39,906 bases of DNA. Source: Tepidibacillus decaturensis (GTDB taxonomy: Bacteria > Bacillota > Bacilli > Tepidibacillales > Tepidibacillaceae). The position numbers and the translations under genes are program-made. The stretch lies in NCBI RefSeq assembly GCF_001561915.1, contig NZ_LSKU01000001.1, forward strand, positions 772,812 through 812,717. Reading direction: 5' to 3'. A model generated the notes under the pieces. The model was not told the origin of the DNA and did not search any database. It saw only the letters and a program-made list of their open reading frames with translations. This document shows, piece by piece, positions 1 through 8,036 of the stretch. Numbering within the stretch: the stretch's first letter is position 1; the number at the start of each line of letters is the position of its first letter.

Positions 1-183
1 GCAATTATTGCAATTGCACGAATGCTTTTAACAGCTATATACAACATCCTCAAAAAGAAAGAACCATATAATGCTGAATTATATAAAAAATCGGATGTTC
101 TTCCAGTAAACCGTGAAATCACGGTAGAGCAAGCGATTTTATTAGCTAAAACTCAAGGTTATCGTGTAATGGTGGCAACTTGA
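1..183 (+). CDS. IS110-type transposase, C-terminal end (partial)
   Basis: Frame 1 is open from the window edge to TGA and encodes about 60 residues. It begins AIIAIARMLLTAIYNILKKK and continues with an acidic/aromatic stretch (EPYNAELY), then a tail with VNREITVEQAILLAKTQGY. The alanine/isoleucine-rich helix followed by a lysine-rich turn resembles the C-terminal end of IS110/IS116/IS902-family transposases, which are site-specific recombinase-like (DEDD/serine) enzymes. Only the tail is present because the gene starts left of the window, so no catalytic residues can be checked. The family call rests on remembered similarity of this short tail and is moderate. Confidence 0.6.
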   Translation, partial: AIIAIARMLLTAIYNILKKKEPYNAELYKKSDVLPVNREITVEQAILLAKTQGYRVMVAT

Positions 184-210
184 TATTTTCTTATCCATAT
201 ATTTTTTAAA

Positions 211-236
211 AAGTCATCAATAGATGGCTTGTTTGC
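211..236 (+). terminator. Weak hairpin after transposase tail
   Basis: AAGTCATC-AATA-GATGGCTT can fold into an 8-bp stem (one G-U pair) followed by GTTTG. It lies 28 bases after the transposase stop and could terminate it or be part of the IS end. Confidence 0.35.
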
Positions 237-393
237 TATGCTCTTTTCTTTACTGACGGCTTCTAGTATTTATTTCAGACTTTTCCTCCTTGTTTTTATC
301 AATCTATTAATAAGACGAAAATGAGAGCAAAAAGTTACAAAAGAATTAAAAATTTTGTAGAATTTCATTAACATCATTTTCATTGAAATACGC

Positions 394-424
394 AAAAAAT
401 AGCAAGCGAAGGCTTGCTATTTTA
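394..424. terminator. Bidirectional-looking rho-independent terminator
   Basis: AAAATAGCAAGC and GCTTGCTATTTT form a 12-bp perfect stem around GAAG, with A-rich and T-rich flanks on either side. It separates the IS remnant from the minus-strand metal operon. Apart from this hairpin, 184-627 holds only the doubtful small ORF at 448-564. Confidence 0.7.
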
Positions 425-447
425 ATGGAAGGTATCAGTAATTATTT

Positions 448-564
448 TTAAACGTTATCTTGTTGATTATGGACTTCATCTTGGATTTCACCTCTAAATC
501 CGTCAATTGCCTCAATTCGATTTTGGTTTTTATCTTCGATTTGTGCGATTTCTTTTTCTGACAT
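448..564 (-). CDS. Possible small ORF, 38 aa, unknown
   Basis: An ATG-initiated minus-strand frame gives MSEKEIAQIEDKNQNRIEAI and ends QQDNV. It is very hydrophilic and acidic with no membrane segment or known motif. The same frame stays open about 13 codons upstream of the ATG (reading YTNYWRKAHKDE) without another start, and no convincing ribosome binding site lies at the usual distance. It may be the 3' remnant of a longer gene. I do not recognise it. Confidence 0.25.
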   Translation of the reverse strand: MSEKEIAQIEDKNQNRIEAIDGFRGEIQDEVHNQQDNV

Positions 565-627
565 TTCATCTTTATGAGCTTTTCTCCAGTAGTTTGTGTA
601 ACTCTATTTTTAAATATGATTTGTTTC

Positions 628-999
628 TTAATTTTCTTCTAATAGGTGCATGAAACTTAAGTTTAAAATCTCTTTTACGTGTTCATCTTTTAATGAGTAT
701 AAAACGGTAGTTCCTTGTTTTTTGGTTGAAGTAATTCCTAAAGTTTTCATTAAGCGAAGATGATGACTTGTGTTTGCAATCGAAAGGTTTAAAAGTTGGG
801 AAATATCATGCACACATAATTCTTCTTGTCGAAGAAGAAGAAATCCAATTTTCACTCTGTTTATATCTGAAAAAGCTTTAAACCAATTTGCAATAATTTC
901 AGCAGAAATTTGTGAAAGCTGGTTTTGAATAACCATTTTCTCCTTTTGATCGGTTTTACTACAAATATGTGAATTAGTCACAGCTTTCACCACTCTCAC
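628..999 (-). CDS. ArsR/SmtB-family zinc-responsive repressor
   Basis: A 123-residue winged-helix metal sensor that probably represses the efflux gene upstream and releases DNA when zinc (or Cd/Co) binds. Both classic SmtB metal sites can be read: C62 and D65 in LCVHDIS, with H11 and C13 in the N-terminal tail (alpha3N site), and D105, H107, H118 and E121 in the last helix (alpha5 site). These sit one residue away from the SmtB numbering (C61/D64; D104/H106/H117/E120). The recognition helix is SIANTSHHLRLMKTLGI. The start is GTG and overlaps the end of the CDF gene by 26 bases, so the two are translationally linked; the metal-binding tail argues for this long start rather than the internal Met22. 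Regulator placed after the transporter in one operon is the reverse of the usual czrA-czcD order. Confidence 0.88.
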   Translation of the reverse strand: MRVVKAVTNSHICSKTDQKEKMVIQNQLSQISAEIIANWFKAFSDINRVKIGFLLLRQEELCVHDISQLLNLSIANTSHHLRLMKTLGITSTKKQGTTVLYSLKDEHVKEILNLSFMHLLEEN

Positions 1000-1924
1000 A
1001 TAGTTCTATTGTTTCGATTTGAATAGTACTATGTTCGATTCCGAAATCCTTTTTCAGGTTATGTTTAAGCTTGAGTAATATATTTTCGAAGCTAAACTCG
1101 GTTATATTATTATTTAATACAATATGGCAGCTTAATGAAGGAAATCCTGAGGTGATAGACCATACATGTAAGTCGTGAATCGATTCGACTTCTGGTACTT
1201 CTAAAATAGTGGATCGAATTTTATCTAGCTGAATATTTGTAGGTACTCCCTCCATTAGAATATGAATAGAGGATTTTGTTACTCGCCATCCACTGACTAA
1301 AACTAAAATAGCAACGAGGATGCTTGCAATTGGGTCTGCTATCTGCCAACCAAAACCCCATAGCAACAATGCAGCAACTATAGCACCGACAGAACCCATT
1401 AAATCTCCTAATACATGAAGAAAAGCACTTCTTAGGTTTAAATTGTCTTTTTCACCCTTCATTAAAATCCATGCAGTCACTACATTGACAAGAAGACCAA
1501 GAACTGCGATCCATAACATGCCCATACTTTGTACTTTAGCTGGTTGAAAAAGGCGTTGAATACCTTCATAGAAGATATATATTGAAATCACACCAAGTGC
1601 GATCCCGTTAATTAACGCTACAATGATTTCTGCCCGTTTATAGCCATAACTGTTCATGGCATTTGTTGGTTTCTCTGAGAACCAAAAGGCCAAAAGGCTT
1701 AAAAATAATGCAACTGAATCACTCAACATATGCCCGGCATCTGAAAGAAGGGCAAGGGAGTTTGTAAGAAAACCGCCAATAATTTCAACAATCATAAATC
1801 CTGTGATGATGAAAAAGGCAATCATTAATAATTTCTTATTAGAAGTATGAGTATGCATGTGTCCATGATGGTTATGATGAACATGGTGATCATAATTATT
1901 GTGATGTTGATTTGAATGAGTCAT
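974..1924 (-). CDS. czcD: Cation diffusion facilitator, zinc/cadmium efflux (CzcD/ZitB type)
   Basis: A 316-residue membrane antiporter that exports Zn2+ (and probably Cd2+/Co2+) in exchange for protons. The N-terminus is a histidine-rich cytoplasmic tail (about 14 His in the first 26 residues), followed by six predicted membrane spans and a cytoplasmic C-terminal domain containing HDLHVWSITSG. The transport site is formed by H65 and D69 in SDAGHMLSD (TM2) and H170 and D174 in HVLGD (TM5), the HD-HD pattern that favours zinc. Start is ATG behind TAGGAGGAA. It is first in the operon, with the SmtB-like repressor overlapping its 3' end and a 7-6-7 inverted repeat directly before the ribosome binding site. 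Confidence 0.93.
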   Translation of the reverse strand: MTHSNQHHNNYDHHVHHNHHGHMHTHTSNKKLLMIAFFIITGFMIVEIIGGFLTNSLALLSDAGHMLSDSVALFLSLLAFWFSEKPTNAMNSYGYKRAEIIVALINGIALGVISIYIFYEGIQRLFQPAKVQSMGMLWIAVLGLLVNVVTAWILMKGEKDNLNLRSAFLHVLGDLMGSVGAIVAALLLWGFGWQIADPIASILVAILVLVSGWRVTKSSIHILMEGVPTNIQLDKIRSTILEVPEVESIHDLHVWSITSGFPSLSCHIVLNNNITEFSFENILLKLKHNLKKDFGIEHSTIQIETIELCESGESCD

Positions 1925-1938
1925 ATATCTTTCCTCCT

Positions 1939-1958
1939 ATTCAAAAATTCATTTGAAT
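1939..1958 (-). promoter_or_regulatory. Candidate operator of the zinc operon
   Basis: ATTCAAA-aattca-TTTGAAT is a perfect 7-6-7 inverted repeat that ends only a few bases before the ribosome binding site of the efflux gene. SmtB/CzrA proteins bind AT-rich palindromes with TGAA/TTCA half-sites, so this is the natural candidate for autoregulation by the co-transcribed repressor. The assignment is inference from position and half-site. Confidence 0.55.
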
Positions 1959-2142
1959 ATTATAATTTTATTCTCTTGAGGTAGAAAATGCAACAAATGA
2001 TATTAATTTTAATTTTTTAAAAATTGGATAAACTACAGCAGGATTTTTTAAAACGTTGAAGAATTAAAGAATTTAATATCTTTTTAACTCATATAAATTA
2101 TAAATAGAACGCTTGTATTCTTTGATGGGTGGTCGGAACAGA

Positions 2143-2679
2143 GTGGAATACCATGAATATTTTCAGGAAATAGCCTTAAGGTTAAATAGGAATTTTGATG
2201 TTACTAAGGATGTACAAATATTGGGACAATCTATTCAAATTTTCGCAAAATCAGAGATACATAACGAAAGCTACTTTGGTTCAAAGAACCTAAAACTTTG
2301 GCGGGCAGAGAATTTTGAATACTGTCTTATCCAGCAAGTTGATGTGATTACAGAAGATCAAATCAAACAATTTCAGCTGTTTTTAACTCAAGCGGTTGAT
2401 TATTTTGTAAAGCCGCATTCTGAGCATATGTCTAGTATGATTACAGGAGTAATCGTTACTAAACATTTCCCTAAAGAATTACAAGAAATGATTAAACAGT
2501 TCAAATATCGCAAGTCTTTTAATCTTTCTTTAAAAGGATGGGCAGATGTAAGATGTTTGGCTGTTGATCTTCACTCAAACAGAGTGATAAGTAATAAAAA
2601 GGGAAAGGAGGTACAGCAATTTTATCTTCCATTCATGGATAGGCCTAAGAAAAAGATGGCTTGGTTAATAAAAAAATAA
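2143..2679 (+). CDS. Conserved-looking hypothetical protein, about 178 aa
   Basis: I do not recognise this protein. It is soluble, with no signal peptide or membrane segment, and mixed alpha/beta in appearance: a helical N-terminus (EYHEYFQEIALRLNRNFDV), a strand-rich middle and a basic C-terminal end (DRPKKKMAWLIKK). The frame is open from a TTG at 2113 and an ATG at 2125, but the best start is GTG at 2143 because GGGTGG lies about 9 bases before it; neither upstream start has a usable Shine-Dalgarno. It is followed after 15 bases by cstA, so it is probably co-transcribed with it. A link to peptide or pyruvate uptake is only guilt by association. Confidence 0.6.
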   Translation: MEYHEYFQEIALRLNRNFDVTKDVQILGQSIQIFAKSEIHNESYFGSKNLKLWRAENFEYCLIQQVDVITEDQIKQFQLFLTQAVDYFVKPHSEHMSSMITGVIVTKHFPKELQEMIKQFKYRKSFNLSLKGWADVRCLAVDLHSNRVISNKKGKEVQQFYLPFMDRPKKKMAWLIKK

Positions 2680-2694
2680 AGGGGAGGGATTAAA

Positions 2695-4338
2695 GTGAGT
2701 GCTTTAGTTTTACTTGGTATTGCAATTATTGCTTTTGTTATTGCTTATAAAGTGTATGGCGGATTTTTAGTAAAACATTTAGATTTAGATGACTCAAGGA
2801 AAACGCCAGCCCATACCATGAAAGATGGGGTTGACTATGTACCTGCCAAAGCACCTGTATTATTGGGTCATCACTTTGCTTCTATCGCAGGTGCGGCACC
2901 GATTATTGGTCCTGTAACGGCAGCAGTCTTTGGTTGGATTCCTGCATTTCTTTGGATTGTTTTGGGTTCTATTTTTATAGGTGCCGTTCATGACTTTTCT
3001 TCTATCGTTGCTTCGATTCGCCATAAAGGGAAATCGATTGGGATCATTATTGATCATACGATGGGAAAATCAGGAAAGACTTTATTTAATATATTTGCTT
3101 GGTTAACTTTAGTCTTAATAATCGCTGTTTTTGCTAACATTGTTGCAAATACTTTTGTTGCGGTACCTGAAGCTGGAACTGCTTCTATGCTATTTATTGT
3201 CATAGCGATTGTTTATGGTTTTACAGTTTATCGAAATAATTTCCCAGTGATTATTGGAACGATTGTTGGCGTGGCTTTATTACTTTTATCGATCTGGTTT
3301 GGAATAAAATTCCCCTTGGTATTATCTTTTAATCAATGGATTACCATCTTAATGATCTATGTTATTGTTGCTTCGATTGCACCTGTTTGGATTTTACTCC
3401 AACCTAGGGACTATTTAAATTCATTTTTGTTATATGGAATGATGGCAGGAGCAATTATTGGATTATTTTTTTACAATCCAACGATTCAATTAACTGGCTT
3501 TGGAGGATTTAAAACTAATTTGGGTTATATGTTCCCTGTCTTATTCGTAACCATTGCCTGTGGAGCAATTTCTGGTTTTCATTCTTTGGTCGCTTCAGGT
3601 ACGACGGCAAAACAAATTGATAAAGAAACAGATGCTAGAATTATTGGTTATGGTGGAATGTTAATTGAGGGTACATTGGCAACGGTAGCTTTAATTACGG
3701 CTGCAATGTTAACAAAAGGTGATTATGCTGCAGCCATTGGTAATGGGGGCCCTGTTGCATTATTCTCAACTGGTGTTGGAAGCTTTTTAGAGAAAATAAG
3801 CATTCCCCATAGTGTAGGAACCACCTTTACCTCTCTTGTTGTTTCTGCTTTTGCATTAACCACATTGGATACAGCTACAAGACTTGGCAGATATATCTTC
3901 CAAGAGTTTTTTGAAAGGGATTCCGCCAATGGAAGTGTAGCCAAAAACTTAGGGACGAATCCTTATGTAGCCACTATCGTAACGGTAGTTGCTTCGGGAC
4001 TACTTGCTTTAAGTAACTGGCAAGCGATCTGGCCAATCTTCGGTTCTGCTAATCAGCTGTTGGCAGCAGTTGCACTACTCACCGTATCTGTTTGGTTAGC
4101 CAAGATCGGTAAAAATAATAAATTTACTTTATATCCAATGATTTTTATGTTTGCTGTAACCTTAACCGCCTTGGCACAATTGTCCTATAAGAATTTAACC
4201 TTAGCAGATGCAAAATTATCTAATTATGTATTAGGTGGATTTGGAGTAGCTTTGTTTATTTTGGCTATCGTTTTGATTATTTTTGCCATAAAAACATTAA
4301 AGAAAGCACATGAGGAACATAAAGGATTCAGTGTTTAG
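2695..4338 (+). CDS. cstA: CstA-family carbon starvation transporter
   Basis: A 547-residue polytopic membrane protein of the CstA family, which imports pyruvate and/or peptides when preferred carbon is short. Family hallmarks are visible in order: VLLGHHFASIAGAAPIIGPV, GAVHDFSSIVASIRHKG, SGFHSLVASGTTAKQI, TLDTATRLGRYIFQE and PIFGSANQLLAA. It is shorter than E. coli CstA (about 700 residues) because the C-terminal extension is missing, which is common in Firmicutes and anaerobes. Start is GTG with GGGGAGGG six bases upstream. The downstream small cysteine protein begins 24 bases after the stop and is probably in the same operon. Confidence 0.93.
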   Translation: MSALVLLGIAIIAFVIAYKVYGGFLVKHLDLDDSRKTPAHTMKDGVDYVPAKAPVLLGHHFASIAGAAPIIGPVTAAVFGWIPAFLWIVLGSIFIGAVHDFSSIVASIRHKGKSIGIIIDHTMGKSGKTLFNIFAWLTLVLIIAVFANIVANTFVAVPEAGTASMLFIVIAIVYGFTVYRNNFPVIIGTIVGVALLLLSIWFGIKFPLVLSFNQWITILMIYVIVASIAPVWILLQPRDYLNSFLLYGMMAGAIIGLFFYNPTIQLTGFGGFKTNLGYMFPVLFVTIACGAISGFHSLVASGTTAKQIDKETDARIIGYGGMLIEGTLATVALITAAMLTKGDYAAAIGNGGPVALFSTGVGSFLEKISIPHSVGTTFTSLVVSAFALTTLDTATRLGRYIFQEFFERDSANGSVAKNLGTNPYVATIVTVVASGLLALSNWQAIWPIFGSANQLLAAVALLTVSVWLAKIGKNNKFTLYPMIFMFAVTLTALAQLSYKNLTLADAKLSNYVLGGFGVALFILAIVLIIFAIKTLKKAHEEHKGFSV

Positions 4339-4361
4339 GATATATGATTTAGGAGGGACTC

Positions 4362-4772
4362 ATGGTAAAACCAAGTGTGATCATTGTTAGGGAGCAGGAC
4401 GAACTTGTTGCCGCATGTTGTGTGCCGTTTGATGGAGAGTTTCTTCAACAGATAGGTAAGATGGATCTTTATCTTAAGGAAAGAGCCGTTATACACAATA
4501 CTGGAGAATTGTATCAGCAATTAAGTAAAGAATTTGGGGAAAATCTATCCTTAGATATAGTTGATCCGAGAAATAAAGGATATCTTTTTCCTCGCATCAT
4601 CAAAGATGTTGTTAGATATAAACTTTCTCTCTGGCAAGCGATCAAAACAATTTTTACACTTAGGGTGCCAGCCGTGATCTTAAATGGTCAATTGCTTGCT
4701 TCCGGGAAAGGGAAGATTTCTACTGAGACATTTGAGCTGATAAAAAGATCGATAAATCGTACGAACATCTAA
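4362..4772 (+). CDS. Small vicinal-cysteine protein, thioredoxin-fold-like, downstream of cstA
   Basis: A 136-residue cytoplasmic protein, not assigned to a family. It has an adjacent pair C19-C20 after a short beta strand (VIIV), an alpha/beta pattern, and near the C-terminus RVPAVILNGQLLASGKG. That last stretch has the look of a thioredoxin-fold cis-proline loop (P103) with its beta hairpin, as in ArsD or glutaredoxin-like proteins, which suggests a metalloid- or thiol-handling role. The start is secure: AGGAGGG lies 4 bases before ATG. Its last residues (INRTNI) are read from DNA whose other strand still encodes the end of a selA relic, so the present C-terminus may have been created by that junction. 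Confidence 0.6.
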   Translation: MVKPSVIIVREQDELVAACCVPFDGEFLQQIGKMDLYLKERAVIHNTGELYQQLSKEFGENLSLDIVDPRNKGYLFPRIIKDVVRYKLSLWQAIKTIFTLRVPAVILNGQLLASGKGKISTETFELIKRSINRTNI

Positions 4773-4883
4773 AACAAATTGATCATCAAATACCCTGCCA
4801 ATAATACGTGGAGAGGTTAGTCTTATTGCCTTTTCAAACTTATGAATGGGAAGGGCAAATGGCTGAATAGCAATAATTTCGTT
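4755..4883 (-). pseudogene. Relic of a second selA (C-terminal fragment)
   Basis: The minus strand encodes 42 residues, EIIAIQPFALPIHKFEKAIR then LTSPRIIGRVFDDQFVLDVR and TI. These align without gaps to the C-terminal region of the intact SelA at 8027-9430 (KLISIKPKHIPVHRFEEALR, ITSPHIIGRISDEQFFLDVR, TI), with 25 of 42 identical. An in-frame TAG lies just upstream and the rest of the gene is missing, so this is a remnant of a diverged paralogue rather than a recent duplicate. The relic overlaps antisense to the 3' end of the cysteine-pair gene. SelA makes selenocysteyl-tRNA, so an older selenium locus once stood here. Confidence 0.85.
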
Positions 4884-4911
4884 GCAAGCCTAGCCTACCG
4901 TGATTTAGCTT

Positions 4912-4966
4912 AATAACCTCTCATCCCAAAAGGAAATTCCGTTATCTGGATGAGAAGGTTATTTTC
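4912..4966. terminator. Long inverted repeat, terminator-like
   Basis: AATAACC-TCTCATCC pairs with GGATGAGA-AGGTTATT (15 bp with one bulged A), followed by TTTTCCC. It can end transcription coming from the cstA group. The 4773-5160 gap otherwise contains the selA relic, a second hairpin and the pab promoter. Confidence 0.65.
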
Positions 4967-5006
4967 CCATTCCTCGTTTAAGTGTTATGGTGGAAAACAT
5001 TTGGAG

Positions 5007-5036
5007 AAGAGGCATTTGTAATAATGTCTCTTTTTC
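5007..5036 (+). terminator. Hairpin with T-run
   Basis: AGAGGCATT-tgtaat-AATGTCTCT followed by TTTT forms a stem with one G-U pair. It is a second plausible stop between the cstA group and the pab operon. Confidence 0.5.
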
Positions 5037-5104
5037 GTTGTGCGCCCGGCATTTTTTTGACTATTACATGAGATTCAACAAGAAACGATAACAAAGCCAT
5101 TTTC

Positions 5105-5133
5105 TTGTTTTCATTGTGGAATGGAAATATAAT
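5105..5133 (+). promoter_or_regulatory. Candidate sigma-A promoter of pabA
   Basis: TTGTTT and TATAAT are separated by exactly 17 bases, and the -10 lies 34 bases before the pabA start. The -10 box is a perfect consensus; the -35 matches at the TTG core only. Confidence 0.55.
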
Positions 5134-5166
5134 TAAATCGTTATTAAATCTCTGGGAGTTGTGCTA

Positions 5167-5766
5167 ATGATATTAATGATTGATAATTATGATTCTTTTA
5201 CCTTTAATTTAGTTCAGTACTTAAAAATGCTAGGAGAGTCGGTAGAAGTTCATCGTAATGATGCATTAACCATTGACCAAATTAGAACGATGAATCCAGA
5301 AATGATAGTGATTTCACCGGGGCCATGTACGCCAAACGAAGCAGGGATTTCTGTTTCGGTAGTGGAGCAATTATCCGATGAATTTCCTATTTTGGGAATT
5401 TGTTTAGGTCATCAAATTATTGCTCAAGCATTTGGTGCAAAGATTGTTCATGCCTTAGCCCCAGTACATGGAAAAGTTCATCCGATTACTCATGATGGTA
5501 AAGGTGTATTTAAAGGGCTCAAAAATCCTCTGAATGTCACACGATATCACTCATTAATTGTGGATAAAAAATCACTACCTGAAGACTTCATCATTACTTC
5601 AACTACTGCTGAAGGAGAAATTATGGGTATACGACATAAATATAAGTTAATCGAAGGGATACAATTTCATCCTGAAGCCATTCTGACGGAACATGGCATA
5701 GATATGCTTAGAAATTTCTTGTATCATACTAGAGAGGCGAAAAAGAATGATTATCAAACCATGTAG
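5167..5766 (+). CDS. pabA: Aminodeoxychorismate synthase, glutamine amidotransferase subunit
   Basis: A class I glutamine amidotransferase of 199 residues that supplies ammonia to PabB for 4-amino-4-deoxychorismate, on the way to folate. The nucleophile is the cysteine in GICLGHQ, and the His-Glu of the triad is FHPEA near the C-terminus; the oxyanion motif is [12 protein letters not shown]. The preferred start is ATG at 5167, nine bases after GGGAG; an in-frame GTG at 5161 is too close to that site. In Bacillus this subunit often also serves anthranilate synthase, which cannot be excluded. Its 3' end overlaps pabB by 20 bases. Confidence 0.93.
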   Translation: MILMIDNYDSFTFNLVQYLKMLGESVEVHRNDALTIDQIRTMNPEMIVISPGPCTPNEAGISVSVVEQLSDEFPILGICLGHQIIAQAFGAKIVHALAPVHGKVHPITHDGKGVFKGLKNPLNVTRYHSLIVDKKSLPEDFIITSTTAEGEIMGIRHKYKLIEGIQFHPEAILTEHGIDMLRNFLYHTREAKKNDYQTM

Positions 5767-7138
5767 TATATCTATTAAAAGTGTGGATTTATTTGAAGCA
5801 ATAGCTAATGAAAAATATCCTATGTTTCTTGATAGTAATCAAAATTTTGCGGAATTAGGACGTTATTCTATCATTGTGGCGAATCCTTTTGGCTATTTAA
5901 AAACGATAGGTAATCAAACTGATCTTAATCTTCCAACTGGACATGATAGAATAATAGGTAATCCTTTTAAAATATTAAAGGACATGCTTATTAAATATAA
6001 AGTTAAAAATAATACAGAATTTCCATTTGTTGGAGGATTAGTTGGCTATCTTGCTTATGACCTTGCTCATTTTATTGAAAAGCTTCCAACGAACACACTT
6101 GATGATATTCAAATACCAGATATGTTTTTTGGACTCTATGATGGTGGAGTTATCTTTGATCATTACAATGAGAAGGTATTTATTGTTGATAGTGGTGTTA
6201 GAGAAAATGAAAATGAACGGATTTTATGGTGGGAGAGGAAAATAAAACAAACAAAAAAGTCAATGAACTTGCATCTTTATCATGAAACTCCACCTTATCC
6301 CGATAGAAACAAAGATCATAGCGCATTTAAAGGGAACATGAGTAAACAAGAATATTTTGAAAGTATAGCAAAAATTAAAGAGTATATTAAGAATGGAGAT
6401 ATATATCAAGCTAACTATACACAACGCTTTTCCGCAACAATTAAAGAAACTCCTTCTAAACTCTATCTTCACCTAAGGGAAAAAAATCCTGCACCATTTG
6501 CTGCTTATCTTGATATTGGGGACAGTTATATTCTTTCCAGTTCACCTGAGAGATTTATCAAGCTAATAGATCGTGTAATTGAAACAAGACCTATAAAAGG
6601 AACGATTTCAAGAGGATCAACACCAGCAGAAGATGCAAAAAACAAAAGTATATTAGAAAATAGTGAAAAAGAAAAGGCAGAACTTTTGATGATTGTAGAT
6701 TTAGAACGAAATGATCTTGGTAAAGTTGCGAAAACAGGGACAGTTGAAGTCGTAGATTTATTTAAAGTTGAAGAATATACAACCGTTTACCACTTAGTTT
6801 CAACGATCAGAGCTGTTTTAGATGATGGGTACGATGTTGTTGATCTAATTCAAGCTACCTTTCCGGGAGGATCGATTACTGGGGCACCAAAAATTCGAGC
6901 GATGGAGATTATTGATGAGTTAGAGCCTACAAAAAGAAATGTTTACACTGGATCGATTGGATATATCGATTTTAGAGGGAATACCGATCTAAATATAGCG
7001 ATTCGAACCATTGTGATTAAAGATGGGACTGCACATTTTCAAGTAGGTGGGGGAATTGTGTGGGATTCTGATCCTGAAAAGGAATATGATGAGAGTCTAG
7101 CAAAGGGAAAGGCACTCTTTGAGGTTCTTAGATCGTAG
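5747..7138 (+). CDS. pabB: Aminodeoxychorismate synthase component I
   Basis: A 463-residue chorismate-binding enzyme that aminates chorismate with ammonia from PabA. The N-terminal domain (TrpE-N type) holds [12 protein letters not shown]. The catalytic domain shows [25 protein letters not shown] (the PIKGT lysine at about 284 is typical of PabB, whereas TrpE has an alanine there), [25 protein letters not shown] and GSIGYID. Its ATG lies inside the end of pabA behind AGAGAGG, so translation is coupled. It is followed after 23 bases by pabC. Confidence 0.95.
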   Translation: MIIKPCSISIKSVDLFEAIANEKYPMFLDSNQNFAELGRYSIIVANPFGYLKTIGNQTDLNLPTGHDRIIGNPFKILKDMLIKYKVKNNTEFPFVGGLVGYLAYDLAHFIEKLPTNTLDDIQIPDMFFGLYDGGVIFDHYNEKVFIVDSGVRENENERILWWERKIKQTKKSMNLHLYHETPPYPDRNKDHSAFKGNMSKQEYFESIAKIKEYIKNGDIYQANYTQRFSATIKETPSKLYLHLREKNPAPFAAYLDIGDSYILSSSPERFIKLIDRVIETRPIKGTISRGSTPAEDAKNKSILENSEKEKAELLMIVDLERNDLGKVAKTGTVEVVDLFKVEEYTTVYHLVSTIRAVLDDGYDVVDLIQATFPGGSITGAPKIRAMEIIDELEPTKRNVYTGSIGYIDFRGNTDLNIAIRTIVIKDGTAHFQVGGGIVWDSDPEKEYDESLAKGKALFEVLRS

Positions 7139-7161
7139 AATATAGAAAGGGGAAAAGATGT

Positions 7162-7962
7162 GTGATTCTATATAATGGTAAAATAATGAATAATTGTATT
7201 CCCCTTATTTCAAGCAATGTTTTTTTGGGGACAGGCATTTTTGAAACATTAACCGTTTATCATAAAAAGGCAATCGATTTAAAATCTCATATCGATCGCT
7301 TATTTCTATCTTTAAAGTTTTTTAATCTTTATGTTGAAATTTCAAAACAAGAATTAATTTCACAAGTGGAATATTTTATCAAGCATATTGATGAAAAGAA
7401 AGTTGCTTTACGCATTGTCGTTATACAATCTATTAAAAATGAACCAGCTGATATAATCATTTCTGCGAATCATTTTCCATATCAAAAAGAAGATTATGAA
7501 AGGGGTTTTAAGATTAGTCGGTCAAATGTTATAAGACATAGTGCTAATCCATTACTTTACCACAAGACAACAAATTATCTTCTGAATAAATTAGAATTGG
7601 AAAAAGCTCAACGTAAAGGTTATGATGAAGTTATTTTTCTTAACGAAATAGGGGCTATTACTGAAGGAACAAGAAGTAATCTTTTTTTAGTTTGTAATGG
7701 CAACATCTATACGCCAAAAACTTCTTGTGGTTTATTAGAAGGCGTGACACGGAATAAAATAATAAATATTGCTAAAAAACTAGGATTTAATGTAATCATT
7801 GATACGATTCCTAATCATTTTCTTGAATCATGTGATGAAGCTTTCTTAACTAGTTCATTATTAGGCATTATGCCCATATCCCAAATTGAAAACAAAAAAT
7901 TAAATAATAGTACGTATGTAATTACGCCAATATTATTGAACGAAATTAATAAAGAAATGTAA
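7162..7962 (+). CDS. pabC: Aminodeoxychorismate lyase
   Basis: A fold-type IV PLP enzyme of 266 residues that removes pyruvate from aminodeoxychorismate to give p-aminobenzoate. The PLP lysine is in YHKTTNYLLNK, the pro-acid segment is FLNEIGAITEGTRSNLF, and TPKTSCGLLEGVTR binds the cofactor phosphate. Start is GTG preceded by AAAGGGGAAAAGAT. It completes a three-gene p-aminobenzoate operon; no folP or other folate genes follow. Branched-chain or D-amino-acid transaminases share the fold, but the operon context fixes the role. Confidence 0.92.
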   Translation: MILYNGKIMNNCIPLISSNVFLGTGIFETLTVYHKKAIDLKSHIDRLFLSLKFFNLYVEISKQELISQVEYFIKHIDEKKVALRIVVIQSIKNEPADIIISANHFPYQKEDYERGFKISRSNVIRHSANPLLYHKTTNYLLNKLELEKAQRKGYDEVIFLNEIGAITEGTRSNLFLVCNGNIYTPKTSCGLLEGVTRNKIINIAKKLGFNVIIDTIPNHFLESCDEAFLTSSLLGIMPISQIENKKLNNSTYVITPILLNEINKEM

Positions 7963-8003
7963 GTATTGAAGGGAAAAAATTATGAAAAGCTGAATTATAC
8001 AAT

Positions 8004-8036
8004 AGAGAGGCGAAACAGGCGCCTCTCTAGTTTTTT
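8004..8036 (+). terminator. Terminator of the pab operon
   Basis: AGAGAGGCG-aaacagg-CGCCTCTCT followed by AGTTTTTT. The stem overlaps the stop codon of the convergent selA, so both genes end in this hairpin. Confidence 0.9.

Noticed and set aside
4362-4772. Cysteine-pair protein as a second selenoprotein
   Set aside because: The frame has no internal TGA; both positions are encoded as cysteine.
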